From NCBI RefSeq assembly GCF_000758605.1, contig NZ_CP009282.1:5890001-5954000 (forward strand): 64,000 nt of DNA, in the 5' to 3' direction. The stretch is from Paenibacillus sp. FSL R5-0912. Its GTDB lineage: Bacteria > Bacillota > Bacilli > Paenibacillales > Paenibacillaceae. Position 1 is the stretch's first letter. Each line of letters begins with the position of its first letter. The position numbers were made by a program, and so were the translations under genes. Of the stretch, positions 39,801 to 49,577 are shown one piece after another. Under the pieces are notes generated by a model that did not search any database, was not told the origin of the DNA, and saw only the letters and a program-made list of their open reading frames with translations.

Positions 39801-41546
39801 ATGGCCTGGCGTCCGAGTTTGTTTATTAAAATGGTTGCTATCCTGCTATCCCTTATATCAACCACACTCTTATTCTACGGATTATCCTACCGCAAGGATA
39901 TCGGAGTCATCACGAGTCAGATCAAAACAACTGATTTGAATCACCTGGAGTTCCTGACCCAGCAGATGGACAACAATATCAATCAATTGGCGGGCAGCAT
40001 GTATGCTCTTCAGAGAGACCCGACCATCCGTGACTACGAGCAGATCCGGCAATTGGGCCATCTTATTGACCCCGCCCAGACCATTATGACCGTGCTGGAG
40101 AAGCTCTCCCTTCAGACCAGCTCCAGTACGTGGGAGAACCGGATTGTCCTGTACAAGCCGCACAGCGGTGAGACGTTGGGGTCTGATTCCTCACTCTCCT
40201 TTGATTCCTCCGTACTGGAGAAACCGCTCCCGGCCGGCTGGGAGTATATTTCAGAGGACAGGGGCAGCACTGAAGCGGGCTTCCGCCTGCTGCTGTCAGA
40301 TCCCGCTACAGAAAGCAGCCCTCCAAGAGAGGCGGAACTGCTGTTATCGATGTATTTTCCAGTATCCAACATTGAACGAATGTTCGATGCCTACCAGTCG
40401 CAGAACAAGGGCGATACCTTCCTGTTCCATCCGGTTTTCGGGATGATCCTCTCCCGCAATACCGACCGGGAAATGGCTGAACGGATCACCGCAACGCTTG
40501 ATTCCGCAGACGGACAGGGCATATCGGAGATCCTCAACCTTAAGAAGGGCAGCTTTCTTATCAGTTCGGTTCCTTCATCGGCCATTAACTGGCGGGTCGT
40601 GCATTATTCGCCGCTGAAGCAGATTCTTCAGCCGATCCGCAGCAGCCGTTATTTCTTCCTGACCGGATCGGCTTTTCTCCTGGTCATGAGCCTGTTGTTC
40701 TCTTTGCAGCTATATCGTCAAGTGCAGCGTCCGGTTAGCCTTTTATTGCGTTCGCTCAACAGGATGAAGGAAGGACGATGGTCTACCCGTATTCATACCA
40801 AGTCCAATCCTGAGTTCACAATGCTCAACGAAGAATTCAATGAAATGGCAGAAAAAATTCAATTGCTGATTGAACAGGTCTACCTGGAGCAGCTCCGGGC
40901 CAAGGATGCCCACTTGAAACAGCTTCAATCGCAGATTAATCCGCACTTCCTCTACAACTGCCTGTTCTTTATTAAGAGTAAGGCCGTTGTCGGCGACACC
41001 GATTCGGTGGAGGCTATGGCGCTTAACCTCGGAGAATATTACCGCTACATCACCAAGACAGACCATTCCCTCACTACGCTGCAGGACGAGCTGAAGCTGC
41101 TGGAGAATTACCTGGAGATTCAGAATTTGCGGAAACAGCGCATCAGCTATGAGATGGATATCGCGGAAGATCTGCTGGGTCTGCAGATTCCCCGGCTGCT
41201 GATCCAGCCCTTGGTGGAGAACAGCATCATTCACGGTATTGAGAAAAAGATCGGCCCAGGCTCCATTCGGATCACCGCCTCCCATACGCAAGAGAGTGTC
41301 ATAGTCACTGTTGCAGACAACGGAGCTGGCATGACGGATGAGGCAGTTAACGCTTTGCAGGCCCGAATTTCCGAAACGGCGCGTGAGGACGGAGGCTGCG
41401 GGCTATGGAACATCCAGCAGCGCCTCAGGTCCCATTATGGTGATTCATCCGGCCTTCTGATCGCCCCTTCACCTGAAGGCGGCTTAAAAATCACTCTTCG
41501 CATGGAGAAGAAAGAGGAACCCTATGCATCAAATTCTTCTGATTGA
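39801..41546 (+). CDS. Sensor histidine kinase, YesM family
   Basis: The 581-residue kinase has an N-terminal membrane helix (about 8-28), an extracytoplasmic sensor region, a second helix (about 280-300, YFFLTGSAFLLVMSLLFSLQLY) and a HAMP linker. It ends in a His_kinase domain with QSQINPHFLYNCL (phospho-accepting His) and a HATPase domain (LVENSIIHGI, DNGAGM). The ATG at 39801 has AAAAGGATGAT upstream; a GTG at 39774 is less likely. It overlaps the response regulator gene by 23 bases. The divergent solute-binding protein may supply its signal. Confidence 0.93.
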   Translation: MAWRPSLFIKMVAILLSLISTTLLFYGLSYRKDIGVITSQIKTTDLNHLEFLTQQMDNNINQLAGSMYALQRDPTIRDYEQIRQLGHLIDPAQTIMTVLEKLSLQTSSSTWENRIVLYKPHSGETLGSDSSLSFDSSVLEKPLPAGWEYISEDRGSTEAGFRLLLSDPATESSPPREAELLLSMYFPVSNIERMFDAYQSQNKGDTFLFHPVFGMILSRNTDREMAERITATLDSADGQGISEILNLKKGSFLISSVPSSAINWRVVHYSPLKQILQPIRSSRYFFLTGSAFLLVMSLLFSLQLYRQVQRPVSLLLRSLNRMKEGRWSTRIHTKSNPEFTMLNEEFNEMAEKIQLLIEQVYLEQLRAKDAHLKQLQSQINPHFLYNCLFFIKSKAVVGDTDSVEAMALNLGEYYRYITKTDHSLTTLQDELKLLENYLEIQNLRKQRISYEMDIAEDLLGLQIPRLLIQPLVENSIIHGIEKKIGPGSIRITASHTQESVIVTVADNGAGMTDEAVNALQARISETAREDGGCGLWNIQQRLRSHYGDSSGLLIAPSPEGGLKITLRMEKKEEPYASNSSD

Positions 41547-43131
41547 CGACGAACCTTATGTCGTTGACGACCTATCCATTTCGCTTCCTTGGACGGAAAT
41601 GGGATTTGAACAAGTTCACACGGCTTATTCCGGATACGAGGCACTGGAACTGCTTCAGCGTTATCCTATCGACATTGTTGTCACTGACATCAACATGCCT
41701 GAAATTTCAGGCATCGAACTGATCGCCTCCATCCGTAGCCGCTGGAAGCACATCCGGGTCGTTATGCTGACCGGTTATGCCGAGTTCGAGTACGCCCGCA
41801 AGGCGATAGAAGAGCAAGCCAGTGCCTATCTGCTCAAGCCAATTGCCAATGACCAGTTGATTGCCGTTATTGGCAAGCTCCAGGAAGAGCTGCGCGGCGA
41901 ATGGGAGACTCGGTCCTCCTATCAGCGGACAATGCAGACCTTCCGCGAGCATCTTCCGCTCCTGCGGGACCGGCTGCTCGGCGAGCTCCTGCAGGGGCGG
42001 AAGATGTCCAGGCCGCAGCTGCACGAGCGGCTCTCCCAATTCGATCTGCCGTTCTCCACCAATCTGCCGGTATGTCTTGTAATCGTCAGACCGGAGGAAT
42101 TCTTCCGGCGTCAGGACATGGGCAGCATGCTGCTGTTCGAATACGCCATTATTAATATCGCGCAAGAGCTGTTTCAAGACCGGTTCCACATCTGGTCAAG
42201 CAAGGATGTCCATGATTATCTTGTATTTCTGCTGCAGCCCAGGGAAGACATTGAACCCCGCCTGAATCTCGCAGATGATATCACCCAGGCCGCCTATCAG
42301 CTGCAGAATCATGTCAGCACGCTGATTGGAGGCGGCCTTTCTGTGGTCACTACGGGTTGGGGCGGATTCCCGGATCAGGTGTACACTCTCTATCAATCCG
42401 GCATCTCCGCTATCCGCCAGCATATCGGCAGCGAAACAGGCATCTATCTGGATGCCACAGACAACAGCAGCTTTAACCCTGTAGAAATTCTCCAGCCGCT
42501 CTACGAGCCTCCGCTTTTCTTTCATTTATTTGAGGCGAACAACTGGCAGGGGATCGAAGACAAGCTGAATGCCATCGCTACGGAGCTGGCCCGGAATCCG
42601 GACCACTCTCTGGAGCATATCCATGAAGCCCGTCTGCATCTGGAAACGGCTTTCTATTATTTCGCCCATAAGAATAAGAAGATGCTGGGCGAGATCGTGG
42701 GCAATCCGCTGATGAAGCAGGCCCCCTTCCAGACGGCTGACAAGCTGCGGGAATGGGCGCTGGAGATGGTTACGCTGCTGAAGGAGCATTTTGAGTCTGA
42801 GCGGCGGGACAGCCGGACAGTCCTGATTCGGAACGTACATGAATATATCGACCGCAATATACATTATGTCTCACTCCAGGCCATCGCCGATCATGTCCAG
42901 ATGCATCCGGTATATCTGTCCAAAATGTACAAGCTTGAGACAGGCAAGCGGATCAGCGACTACATCAGTCAGGTTAAGATGGAAAAAGCGGCGTATCTGC
43001 TCATTCATACGCCGCTGAAAATTTATGAGGTTTCCGCCGAGCTGGGCTATTCCAATGCCCATTACTTTATCAAGCTCTTTAAGGAGTACACGGGGATGAC
43101 CCCGCATGAGTTCCGTGACCGGGCATTATAA
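41524..43131 (+). CDS. Response regulator, AraC-type (YesN family)
   Basis: The 535-residue regulator has an N-terminal receiver domain (MHQILLIDDEPYVVDDLSISL; phospho-acceptor Asp in VVTDINMPEISG; K in LKPIAND), a middle linker and a C-terminal AraC/XylS double helix-turn-helix (MHPVYLSKMYKLETGKRIS, YEVSAELGYSNAHYFIKLFKEYTGMTPHEFR). AGAGGAA precedes the ATG. It forms one unit with the kinase. Its stop codon is only 5 bases from that of the convergent GH94 gene. Likely targets are the nearby glucanase, binding-protein and transporter genes, an inference from location. Confidence 0.93.
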   Translation: MHQILLIDDEPYVVDDLSISLPWTEMGFEQVHTAYSGYEALELLQRYPIDIVVTDINMPEISGIELIASIRSRWKHIRVVMLTGYAEFEYARKAIEEQASAYLLKPIANDQLIAVIGKLQEELRGEWETRSSYQRTMQTFREHLPLLRDRLLGELLQGRKMSRPQLHERLSQFDLPFSTNLPVCLVIVRPEEFFRRQDMGSMLLFEYAIINIAQELFQDRFHIWSSKDVHDYLVFLLQPREDIEPRLNLADDITQAAYQLQNHVSTLIGGGLSVVTTGWGGFPDQVYTLYQSGISAIRQHIGSETGIYLDATDNSSFNPVEILQPLYEPPLFFHLFEANNWQGIEDKLNAIATELARNPDHSLEHIHEARLHLETAFYYFAHKNKKMLGEIVGNPLMKQAPFQTADKLREWALEMVTLLKEHFESERRDSRTVLIRNVHEYIDRNIHYVSLQAIADHVQMHPVYLSKMYKLETGKRISDYISQVKMEKAAYLLIHTPLKIYEVSAELGYSNAHYFIKLFKEYTGMTPHEFRDRAL

Positions 43132-43136
43132 CATCT

Positions 43137-46106
43137 TTACTCTTCAAATCGCAGCTCCACCTCGTGGGTGAGCCCGTCATCCGGAGTCGGAATAAACCCA
43201 TCCTCTAGCGCCCGGCCATCCAGTGTCAGACGGGCATCACCGCCGTTCATCCGGCGGAAGCCTTCCGGTTTACTGATCCGGATACAGTACGAAGATTTGC
43301 CAAGCTTCAGAGTGTAAGAGAATTCTGTCTGCTCTTCCCGCAGGATCGGACTCAGTGCGATGCCCTGCGCCGTATATTCAATGCCTAGCGCTTCCATCAG
43401 CGAGAGGGTGAGCCAGGTCGAGGTGCCGCTTAGCATCGGACCGATATTCTCACCGGTCTCGCTGTTATTATATTGAGTGCAGAATCGCGGATTTCCGCAG
43501 ACTGCAAACGGATCTTCCATCGTCTTGAACGGCATGATCCGGTCCAGCAGCCAATAGCCGAGGCGGCCCAGCTCGGCAGCAAGCCCTGAATCCGAGACTT
43601 CCTTGGCACCCTTGAACATCGCAGCTGCGGCCATCATGCAGGCATGCTTGAATACGCCGCCGTTCTCCCGGTCACCCGGGAAGTATTCGTCCGAAGCTGT
43701 GTGGGTAGAGACCCGGCCCAAAGCAACCGGGGAAACCAGCTTCAATCCGAAAGGAGTCATAAGATGCGACTTCATAGTGTCCAGCATCACCGAGATCTGC
43801 GACTCATCGGCACAGCCCGACAGGATGCTCCAGCTGAAGGAATTTAAGAAGTAAGAACCCTCGGATGCCGGATCTGCTGACAGACCGTCTCCGGCAGCTC
43901 CCAAATAAGTATATTCGCCATTCTGGTACCGGTTGAAGAGCACGCGGGCGAAGAAATCGCCCTTCCAGGCATGCTCCTGGATACGCTCGCGCAGCTTGGA
44001 TCCGAAGCGGTTCAGCTCATCGGCATCATCCTGCTCCCCTTTGCGGGCAGCCAGGGCGGACAGTTCATCTACTGCTACCTTCAGCAGGAAGGCGTTCATA
44101 ACGCTCTCGGAATAATCGCTGTCCAATGAATCCCCGAAGACCCCGCCTGCCTGCAATTGCTCCCGGTAGAGCTTTTCCTTAGCTGGACCGTTCAGATACG
44201 TGTCATCCAGCTTAAGACAGTCGTTCCAGTCTGCGAAGTCCAGTAAGGGCAGACCGTGGCGGCCGATTGAAATCTTCCCTGAATAGACAATAATCGCCTT
44301 GAGTGTCTCGAAGACCGGCCGGCTGGCTTCTTGTCCCGCTACCGGACAAGACTCGTCCAGGAACTCGAGATCGCCGGTAAGCATTACATAGCGGTAGACG
44401 GCTTGAACAAGCCATAACGCATCGTCGGACCATTTGCCCGGCTCCTTGCCGGCCCAGAAGAAGTTATGATAGGCATAGCCCAGTTCAAACACCATACCGG
44501 TCCATTCTTTAAGCAGACTTTTCACCAGAGCGCTTTGTCCCATACCGACAAAATAATACATCGATGCGTATAAATCCTGGATTTCGCGGAAGCCAATCTC
44601 CCTGTAGCCCTTCTGTGTCTGGCAAAAGGAACGGGAGACAAAGCTTTGATAGAGCACCTGAAACGGCAGATTGCGGTTGATAAATACATCGAAATTCTTG
44701 TCATCGGAGAATACCTGCAGGAACTTGCTGTAATCCCGCACGAACCCGGCTGATTCCGCCAGCGCTGATTCCGCCGCGCATGGGTCGGAGAAACGGGTGA
44801 CCAACGCCCCCACTTCATCCGCCAGCACCGTGTCATTCCAAGGCGCCCCGCTCTTGTCGGAGACTAGGCCGGTCAACTGGTCAACAGCTGTCTTAGCTCC
44901 CGCAGCCACTTGAATTTCCCCGGCTACTGCGAAGAACCCTGGCCCCTTACGGTGCAGAATGTTACTCAGTCTGAGCGCGCCGGACGGACGGTGAAGCGAA
45001 CCTGTACCGACAAATTCATTGTAGCTGACGCAGTATTCACGCGGCAGCACCGGTCCTTCTGCCCCGTGAACGATCATTGTGTGGAAGCGCAGATCATGAC
45101 GGCCGCCTTCGGGATAATAATCCGGACTGATGGCTGCCACGGCTCCCGTATTATCCTGGAGCACGCCGCCCTGCATAATGACGTTGCTGTACAGCACATC
45201 CTCGAACAGCGCCCCCGGAGCCGCTGAGCCGAACATTCCCGTGTAGACGATCCGCAGAACTCGGTCGGCTTCTCCATGGTTCTCAATCTCAATCCGCTGT
45301 AATTCGGTAGCCAGAGGCAGGCCCTCGTATTGAGGCAGAATAGAGATGATTCGTGTAATCTCCAGTCCGCAGCGCGTCCGGCAGGTGATTCGGGTTACAT
45401 TCTGCGAATGCCGGCAGACCGCCGACTCTATCCCTTCATCTCCGGGGTCCGCGGAATAGAAGATCTGCTTCCCGTCCTCGAACAGATAGAATTGCCGGTT
45501 AGCCGGGAACCCGTTCTCCTCCTGACGCATATCCCAGCGGGTGGCCAGCACCTGGGTGGCCGCATGTGAACGGAAGCTGCCGCCGCCCAGCCGGTCAACA
45601 ACGCTCTTCGGGGTAGTCTGAAGCGGATGGGGAAAGCTCAGACGGTTGCCCATAAGCAAATTGACCGCGAAATGCGGACCCGGCACAGGTGAACGCAGAT
45701 CAATTACGTGCTCGCCCTCAGCGTTAAGCGCCCCTGCCCAGCCCGGAGCGGCCTGCAATTGCGCCAAAGCCAGGCTTGCGGTAGCCTCCGGTACGTCAAC
45801 AGTCTGCTCCTGTCTTCCGGCGTGCCGGATATACAGTGACAATTCCGTGGCTTCTTCGTTTACGGCGAACAACGCGGAGGCACCCGCTTCACCCGGCAGC
45901 AGCGCTGCCACAGCGGGGAGCTTGAGCAGCTCCTGAATGGCAGGCAGCCGAAACGGCAGACCGGCTATGCCTACGGCCCCCCGTCGTTCCGAATCCGTAA
46001 AGAGGGCACTGATGTGCGCCCCGGGGCCAATCCGGTCTGCGAAGGCTTGTCTCAGGATCTCTTCAGCCGAAGCCATCGCTTCTCTTGCGGTAGTAAATTT
46101 CAGCAT
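43137..46106 (-). CDS. GH94-family beta-glucoside phosphorylase
   Basis: The 989-residue cytoplasmic protein has GH94 hallmarks: GFREIQDLYASM, the DWNDC motif (626-630, containing the general acid Asp), FPGDRENGGVFKH and the phosphate-loop-type SGTSTWLTL. GH94 enzymes split beta-glucosides with phosphate to glucose 1-phosphate. No signal peptide is seen. The start at 46106 has AAAGGTGAG upstream and lies 32 bases behind the permease gene, completing a binding-protein/permease/permease/phosphorylase operon. The GH16 context suggests laminari-oligosaccharides, but a similar operon layout is known to me for beta-1,2-oligoglucan phosphorylase, so linkage specificity is open. Confidence 0.85.
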   Translation of the reverse strand: MLKFTTAREAMASAEEILRQAFADRIGPGAHISALFTDSERRGAVGIAGLPFRLPAIQELLKLPAVAALLPGEAGASALFAVNEEATELSLYIRHAGRQEQTVDVPEATASLALAQLQAAPGWAGALNAEGEHVIDLRSPVPGPHFAVNLLMGNRLSFPHPLQTTPKSVVDRLGGGSFRSHAATQVLATRWDMRQEENGFPANRQFYLFEDGKQIFYSADPGDEGIESAVCRHSQNVTRITCRTRCGLEITRIISILPQYEGLPLATELQRIEIENHGEADRVLRIVYTGMFGSAAPGALFEDVLYSNVIMQGGVLQDNTGAVAAISPDYYPEGGRHDLRFHTMIVHGAEGPVLPREYCVSYNEFVGTGSLHRPSGALRLSNILHRKGPGFFAVAGEIQVAAGAKTAVDQLTGLVSDKSGAPWNDTVLADEVGALVTRFSDPCAAESALAESAGFVRDYSKFLQVFSDDKNFDVFINRNLPFQVLYQSFVSRSFCQTQKGYREIGFREIQDLYASMYYFVGMGQSALVKSLLKEWTGMVFELGYAYHNFFWAGKEPGKWSDDALWLVQAVYRYVMLTGDLEFLDESCPVAGQEASRPVFETLKAIIVYSGKISIGRHGLPLLDFADWNDCLKLDDTYLNGPAKEKLYREQLQAGGVFGDSLDSDYSESVMNAFLLKVAVDELSALAARKGEQDDADELNRFGSKLRERIQEHAWKGDFFARVLFNRYQNGEYTYLGAAGDGLSADPASEGSYFLNSFSWSILSGCADESQISVMLDTMKSHLMTPFGLKLVSPVALGRVSTHTASDEYFPGDRENGGVFKHACMMAAAAMFKGAKEVSDSGLAAELGRLGYWLLDRIMPFKTMEDPFAVCGNPRFCTQYNNSETGENIGPMLSGTSTWLTLSLMEALGIEYTAQGIALSPILREEQTEFSYTLKLGKSSYCIRISKPEGFRRMNGGDARLTLDGRALEDGFIPTPDDGLTHEVELRFEE

Positions 46107-46138
46107 GATTGCTCTCACCTTTCCTGGCATGCTACGGG

Positions 46139-46996
46139 TCAGCCCTTGACGGCCCCCGCGGTCATACCGCTGATAAAGTATTTTTGGGTCATGAAGAATA
46201 TGACCATGACTGGCACGGTTACCACCGTGGAGGCTGCCATCAGCAGGTCGTAGCGGGTATTATATTGCCCGACAAACAAGCGGATACCGACCGGAATCGT
46301 CTGTACATCAGCGCTGGTTGTCAAAACCCAGGCGAAGAGGAGCTCATCCCACGCCGTAAGGAAGATGAATATGCCTGTCGCAATAATGCCGGGCAGAGAC
46401 AACGGCAGAATGATTTTGTAAAAAGCCTGAAATTTCGTACAGCCGTCAATCGTGGCCGACTCTTCCAGGTCTCTTGGAATTGAGACAAAGAAACTTCGCA
46501 TAATCCAGATACTGATTGGGGTGTAGAACGCCGTATAGACGAGAATCATTCCCCAGTACGTATTGATCATCGGCAAACCGAACGTATTCTTGATCCACAG
46601 GAACATCAGGTAAATCGGGAACAGGAACATAATCCCCGGGATCAGCTGGGTGGATATGATACTCATGCTGAACAGCTTCGATCCGGGAAAATCAAACCGG
46701 GCCAGCGCATATCCGGCCAGAACGGCAAAGGAGCCGGCAAGCAGGGTTGTCGCACCGCAGATCAGAAGGCTGTTGCGGAAATAGGTGGCAAAATTCACCG
46801 TATCCCACATATTGATATAATTGACCCACTGCGGCTTCGGCAGGCTGAAGGTAGTGATCCCGTTCAGAATTTGGTCATTGGAGTGCAAAGAGGTGAAGAT
46901 CATCCACAGAATGGGAAATACCGTCAATACAACGATAACCCAGGTCAGTGAAGTCAGCAGGAACGAACTGACGGAACGTTTACGGTGTGTACTCAT
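46139..46996 (-). CDS. Sugar ABC transporter permease, MalG type
   Basis: This 285-residue CUT1 permease has about six membrane segments and the cytoplasmic EAA loop (LEESATIDGCTKFQAFYKIILPLSLPGI) that docks the ATPase. It ends in the typical MalG tail (TQKYFISGMTAGAVKG). Its start overlaps the upstream MalF-type permease gene by 4 bases. No ATPase gene is present, so the importer probably shares an MsmX-like ATPase encoded elsewhere. Confidence 0.94.
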   Translation of the reverse strand: MSTHRKRSVSSFLLTSLTWVIVVLTVFPILWMIFTSLHSNDQILNGITTFSLPKPQWVNYINMWDTVNFATYFRNSLLICGATTLLAGSFAVLAGYALARFDFPGSKLFSMSIISTQLIPGIMFLFPIYLMFLWIKNTFGLPMINTYWGMILVYTAFYTPISIWIMRSFFVSIPRDLEESATIDGCTKFQAFYKIILPLSLPGIIATGIFIFLTAWDELLFAWVLTTSADVQTIPVGIRLFVGQYNTRYDLLMAASTVVTVPVMVIFFMTQKYFISGMTAGAVKG

Positions 46997-47973
46997 TGGG
47001 CATTCAACTCCGATCTAAAGACGCGGTACCAGACACCGACGACCATCAGCATGGCAAACATCAGCATGATTGAAGCGGCAGAGCCCGAACCGAAGGACCA
47101 ATAACCGAAGGATTGGCGGGTCAAGGCTGTCATCAGGAGGTCTCCCCATTCCCCCGGATATCCGGCACCGTTGCCGAACATCGTGGAGACGATGTTGTAG
47201 GAGTAGACATTGTTAATAATCTGGAATAAAAGCTGTACCGCAATAACCGGCTTAAGCATCGGCAGCGTCATGTTCCAGAACTGGCGGAATTTGCCCGCAC
47301 CGTCAATGGTTGCAGCTTCATAGATATCTTCGGGAATGGTCTGGAGTCCAGCCAGGAAAATGACCATCAGGAACGGCCAGCCGCGCCAGATGGTTGGGAT
47401 AATGATCGCCCAGATCGTATTCGGCCCCAGCAGCCAGAAAGGCTTCTCATTGAAGAGATGCAAGACATCGACCAGGAAATAGTTGATAATGCCTTCCTTC
47501 TGCCACATGAAACCCCAGAGCACACCGACCACATAAGACGGAACGACCCATGGGAGCAGCATGGCTGTGCGGGCAATGCTGCGTCCGGGAAAATCACGGT
47601 TCAGCAGCAAGGCCATCATCAGGCCCATGATCATTACACCGATCGTCACAATGACCGAATAAATCGCGGTGTTGCGGATGGCAAAATTGAGCCCCTGGCG
47701 GACCGGGTTATCGGTGTTGAACAACAGGCCAATATAATTGTCGATCCCCACAAACGGCGCCTTGAGATATTTGCCCAGTGTAAATTGGTTCAGCTTCAGG
47801 AATGACATCCAGAATCCCTGAATCATAGGGAGCAAATGCACCAACAGCATGAAAATGATGGTCGGCACCATCAGCATGTAAGCAAATTTATTCTCTCTGA
47901 CCCGTTTGCGCCATAGTCCGCGCTTGTCGGAAGCAGCCTTCGCAGGCAGATTTTTTTCAGTATGGAGCCCCAT
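46993..47973 (-). CDS. Sugar ABC transporter permease, MalF type
   Basis: The 326-residue CUT1 permease begins with a basic cytoplasmic N-terminus, followed by membrane segments from about residue 32 (FAYMLMVPTIIFMLLVHLLPMIQGF), and carries the EAA loop (DIYEAATIDGAGKFRQFWNMTLPMLKPV). It pairs with the MalG-type protein encoded next. A GC-rich stem-loop in the 74-base gap separates it from the binding-protein gene, a common way to lower permease expression relative to the binding protein. Confidence 0.94.
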   Translation of the reverse strand: MGLHTEKNLPAKAASDKRGLWRKRVRENKFAYMLMVPTIIFMLLVHLLPMIQGFWMSFLKLNQFTLGKYLKAPFVGIDNYIGLLFNTDNPVRQGLNFAIRNTAIYSVIVTIGVMIMGLMMALLLNRDFPGRSIARTAMLLPWVVPSYVVGVLWGFMWQKEGIINYFLVDVLHLFNEKPFWLLGPNTIWAIIIPTIWRGWPFLMVIFLAGLQTIPEDIYEAATIDGAGKFRQFWNMTLPMLKPVIAVQLLFQIINNVYSYNIVSTMFGNGAGYPGEWGDLLMTALTRQSFGYWSFGSGSAASIMLMFAMLMVVGVWYRVFRSELNAQ

Positions 47974-48003
47974 CTCTTATCCCTCACTTTACTAATGGAA
48001 GAA

Positions 48004-48027
48004 CCGCCGCACCCTATCGCGCGGCGG
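48004..48027 (-). other. Intra-operon stem-loop between binding protein and permease genes
   Basis: CCGCCGC pairs with GCGGCGG around a loop in the 74-base gap. There is no T-run. It probably stabilises the binding-protein mRNA or causes partial termination. Confidence 0.6.
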
Positions 48028-48047
48028 CATCCCCCTAATCCTCATCA

Positions 48048-49445
48048 TTATTGGTTAATAATTGCTTTGACTTCGGCCGCTGCAGAATCCAGCTCTTGCT
48101 TGACGGTTTCTTCACTATATTTGCCCTTCACACCGGCAACAATATCCCAAATGTTGGCAAAATGCTTTTGCAGCGCCGTTTCCGTAGGTCCCCATTGGGG
48201 AATGGATGGATAGGTTCTTCCGTATTTCGTGGCTTCCGAGAATGCTTTCATGCTGGCATCCAGATCAGGCGATTCCAGAAGTGACAGTCGAGCCGGGAGC
48301 TGGCCGGATACGGCAGCATAAGCCTTCTGCGCTTCATCGCCGGTCAGGTACTTAATCAAATCCCAAGTCGCTTCCTTGTTCTTCGAGCCGCTGAATACGG
48401 TCAGCTCGCTGCCGCCGACGAAGGTAGCTTGTCCGCCCGGACCTGCAGGAAGCGGAGCCACCGCGAAGTTCTTGGCCGCTTTCTTGTCATCCATACCGCC
48501 GTTTGCTTTCGGTGTCGCAAAGTTCTTGGCGAGCCAAGGGCCGGAGATAATGACCGCCGATTTACCGTCGCCGAAGTCGCTCTCAATCTGCGACGAATTC
48601 TTCTCAAGCGAAGATTTATCCACAAGGCCTTCAGCGGCAAGTCCGGTGTAGAACATCACGCCGTCAAGCCCCTTCTCTTCGTTGAAGGCAACATTTTTGT
48701 TATCTTCCGAGAGAACATCGCCGCCTGCAGCCCAGATCCAAGGGAAGATATTATGCACTACGTTCCAGTCGTTTTTACCTGGAAGTCCGAGTGCAGCGAT
48801 CTTTTTGCCGTCAACGGTCTGTCCGTTGACCGCTTGCAATGCGCTTTTGAAGGAATCCCAATCTTTAAAGGCTGTTGCTGTGTCCACACCGGCTTGCTTG
48901 AATACATCTGTCCGGTAGTATATTGCCCGCGCATCCACGAACCACGGCACCCCGTATACCTCGCTGTCGCCCGCGATAGAGGTAGTCGTCCAGATGGCCG
49001 GCAGGAAAGCCTCAGCACCGCCTACATCGGCTACTTTGTCCGTCACTTTGTCAATGCCGCCCATGCTGGCGATTGCCGGTACCCAGGTTGATCCAAGCTG
49101 CAGCAGGTCCGGACCTTCCCCGCTTGTAGCCGCTGTCGTAATCTTGGTCCAGGCAGAGCCCCAGTCAAGTACCGTTACCTTCATGGTGACATTCGGATGC
49201 TCTTTCAGGTAAGGTTCAAGCGTCTTCAGGAAGTCTGCATCCGGCTTGGGACTGTTCGGCATCACCCAGGCGTTCAGGGTAACAGGGTCTGTGCTTGGCG
49301 TAGCAGGAGCGGCAGTTGCACTGGAATCTTCTTTCTTTCCTCCGTTGTTAGCCGAACTTGATTGGTTGTTATTGCCTCCACATCCGCTGACCACTACTGA
49401 AAATGCCATGAGTAGTGCGGTGATGGATACTGCTGTCTTTTTCAC
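48048..49445 (-). CDS. Sugar ABC transporter substrate-binding lipoprotein (CUT1)
   Basis: The 465-residue protein starts at GTG (49445), preceded by GGGGGAG, giving MKKTAVSITALLMAFSVVVSGCGG, a lipoprotein signal with lipobox VSGC. The body matches family 1 solute-binding proteins (LLQLGSTWVPAIASMGGIDKVTDKV, GVPWFVDARAIYYRTDVFKQAG, FVGGSELTVFSGSKNKEATWDLIKYLTGDEAQKAYA). It leads the operon with two permeases and the GH94 phosphorylase. The upstream SLH-laminarinase gene ends 132 bases before it on the same strand. A beta-glucan oligosaccharide is the likely ligand by context. Confidence 0.93.
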   Translation of the reverse strand: MKKTAVSITALLMAFSVVVSGCGGNNNQSSSANNGGKKEDSSATAAPATPSTDPVTLNAWVMPNSPKPDADFLKTLEPYLKEHPNVTMKVTVLDWGSAWTKITTAATSGEGPDLLQLGSTWVPAIASMGGIDKVTDKVADVGGAEAFLPAIWTTTSIAGDSEVYGVPWFVDARAIYYRTDVFKQAGVDTATAFKDWDSFKSALQAVNGQTVDGKKIAALGLPGKNDWNVVHNIFPWIWAAGGDVLSEDNKNVAFNEEKGLDGVMFYTGLAAEGLVDKSSLEKNSSQIESDFGDGKSAVIISGPWLAKNFATPKANGGMDDKKAAKNFAVAPLPAGPGGQATFVGGSELTVFSGSKNKEATWDLIKYLTGDEAQKAYAAVSGQLPARLSLLESPDLDASMKAFSEATKYGRTYPSIPQWGPTETALQKHFANIWDIVAGVKGKYSEETVKQELDSAAAEVKAIINQ

Positions 49446-49476
49446 AATAAATCTCCCCCATTGTCGTTTGAAAATC

Positions 49477-49514
49477 ATGGAGAACGGCTGCCCGTCCTCC
49501 ATGTACTGATTATA
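49477..49514 (-). promoter_or_regulatory. Putative -10 box and 5' leader hairpin before the transporter operon
   Basis: On the minus strand TATAAT (about 49514-49509) is followed by a stem-loop (49502-49477) in which ATGGAG-G-ACGG pairs with CCGT-T-CTCCAT. No good -35 is visible. If this promoter is used, the message would begin with the hairpin. Confidence 0.45.
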
Positions 49515-49577
49515 AAAGTGTTTCTTGCCGGTCTAAATACCAAATCGCAAGCCTGGATAACAAATTCTAAAGCTTGT

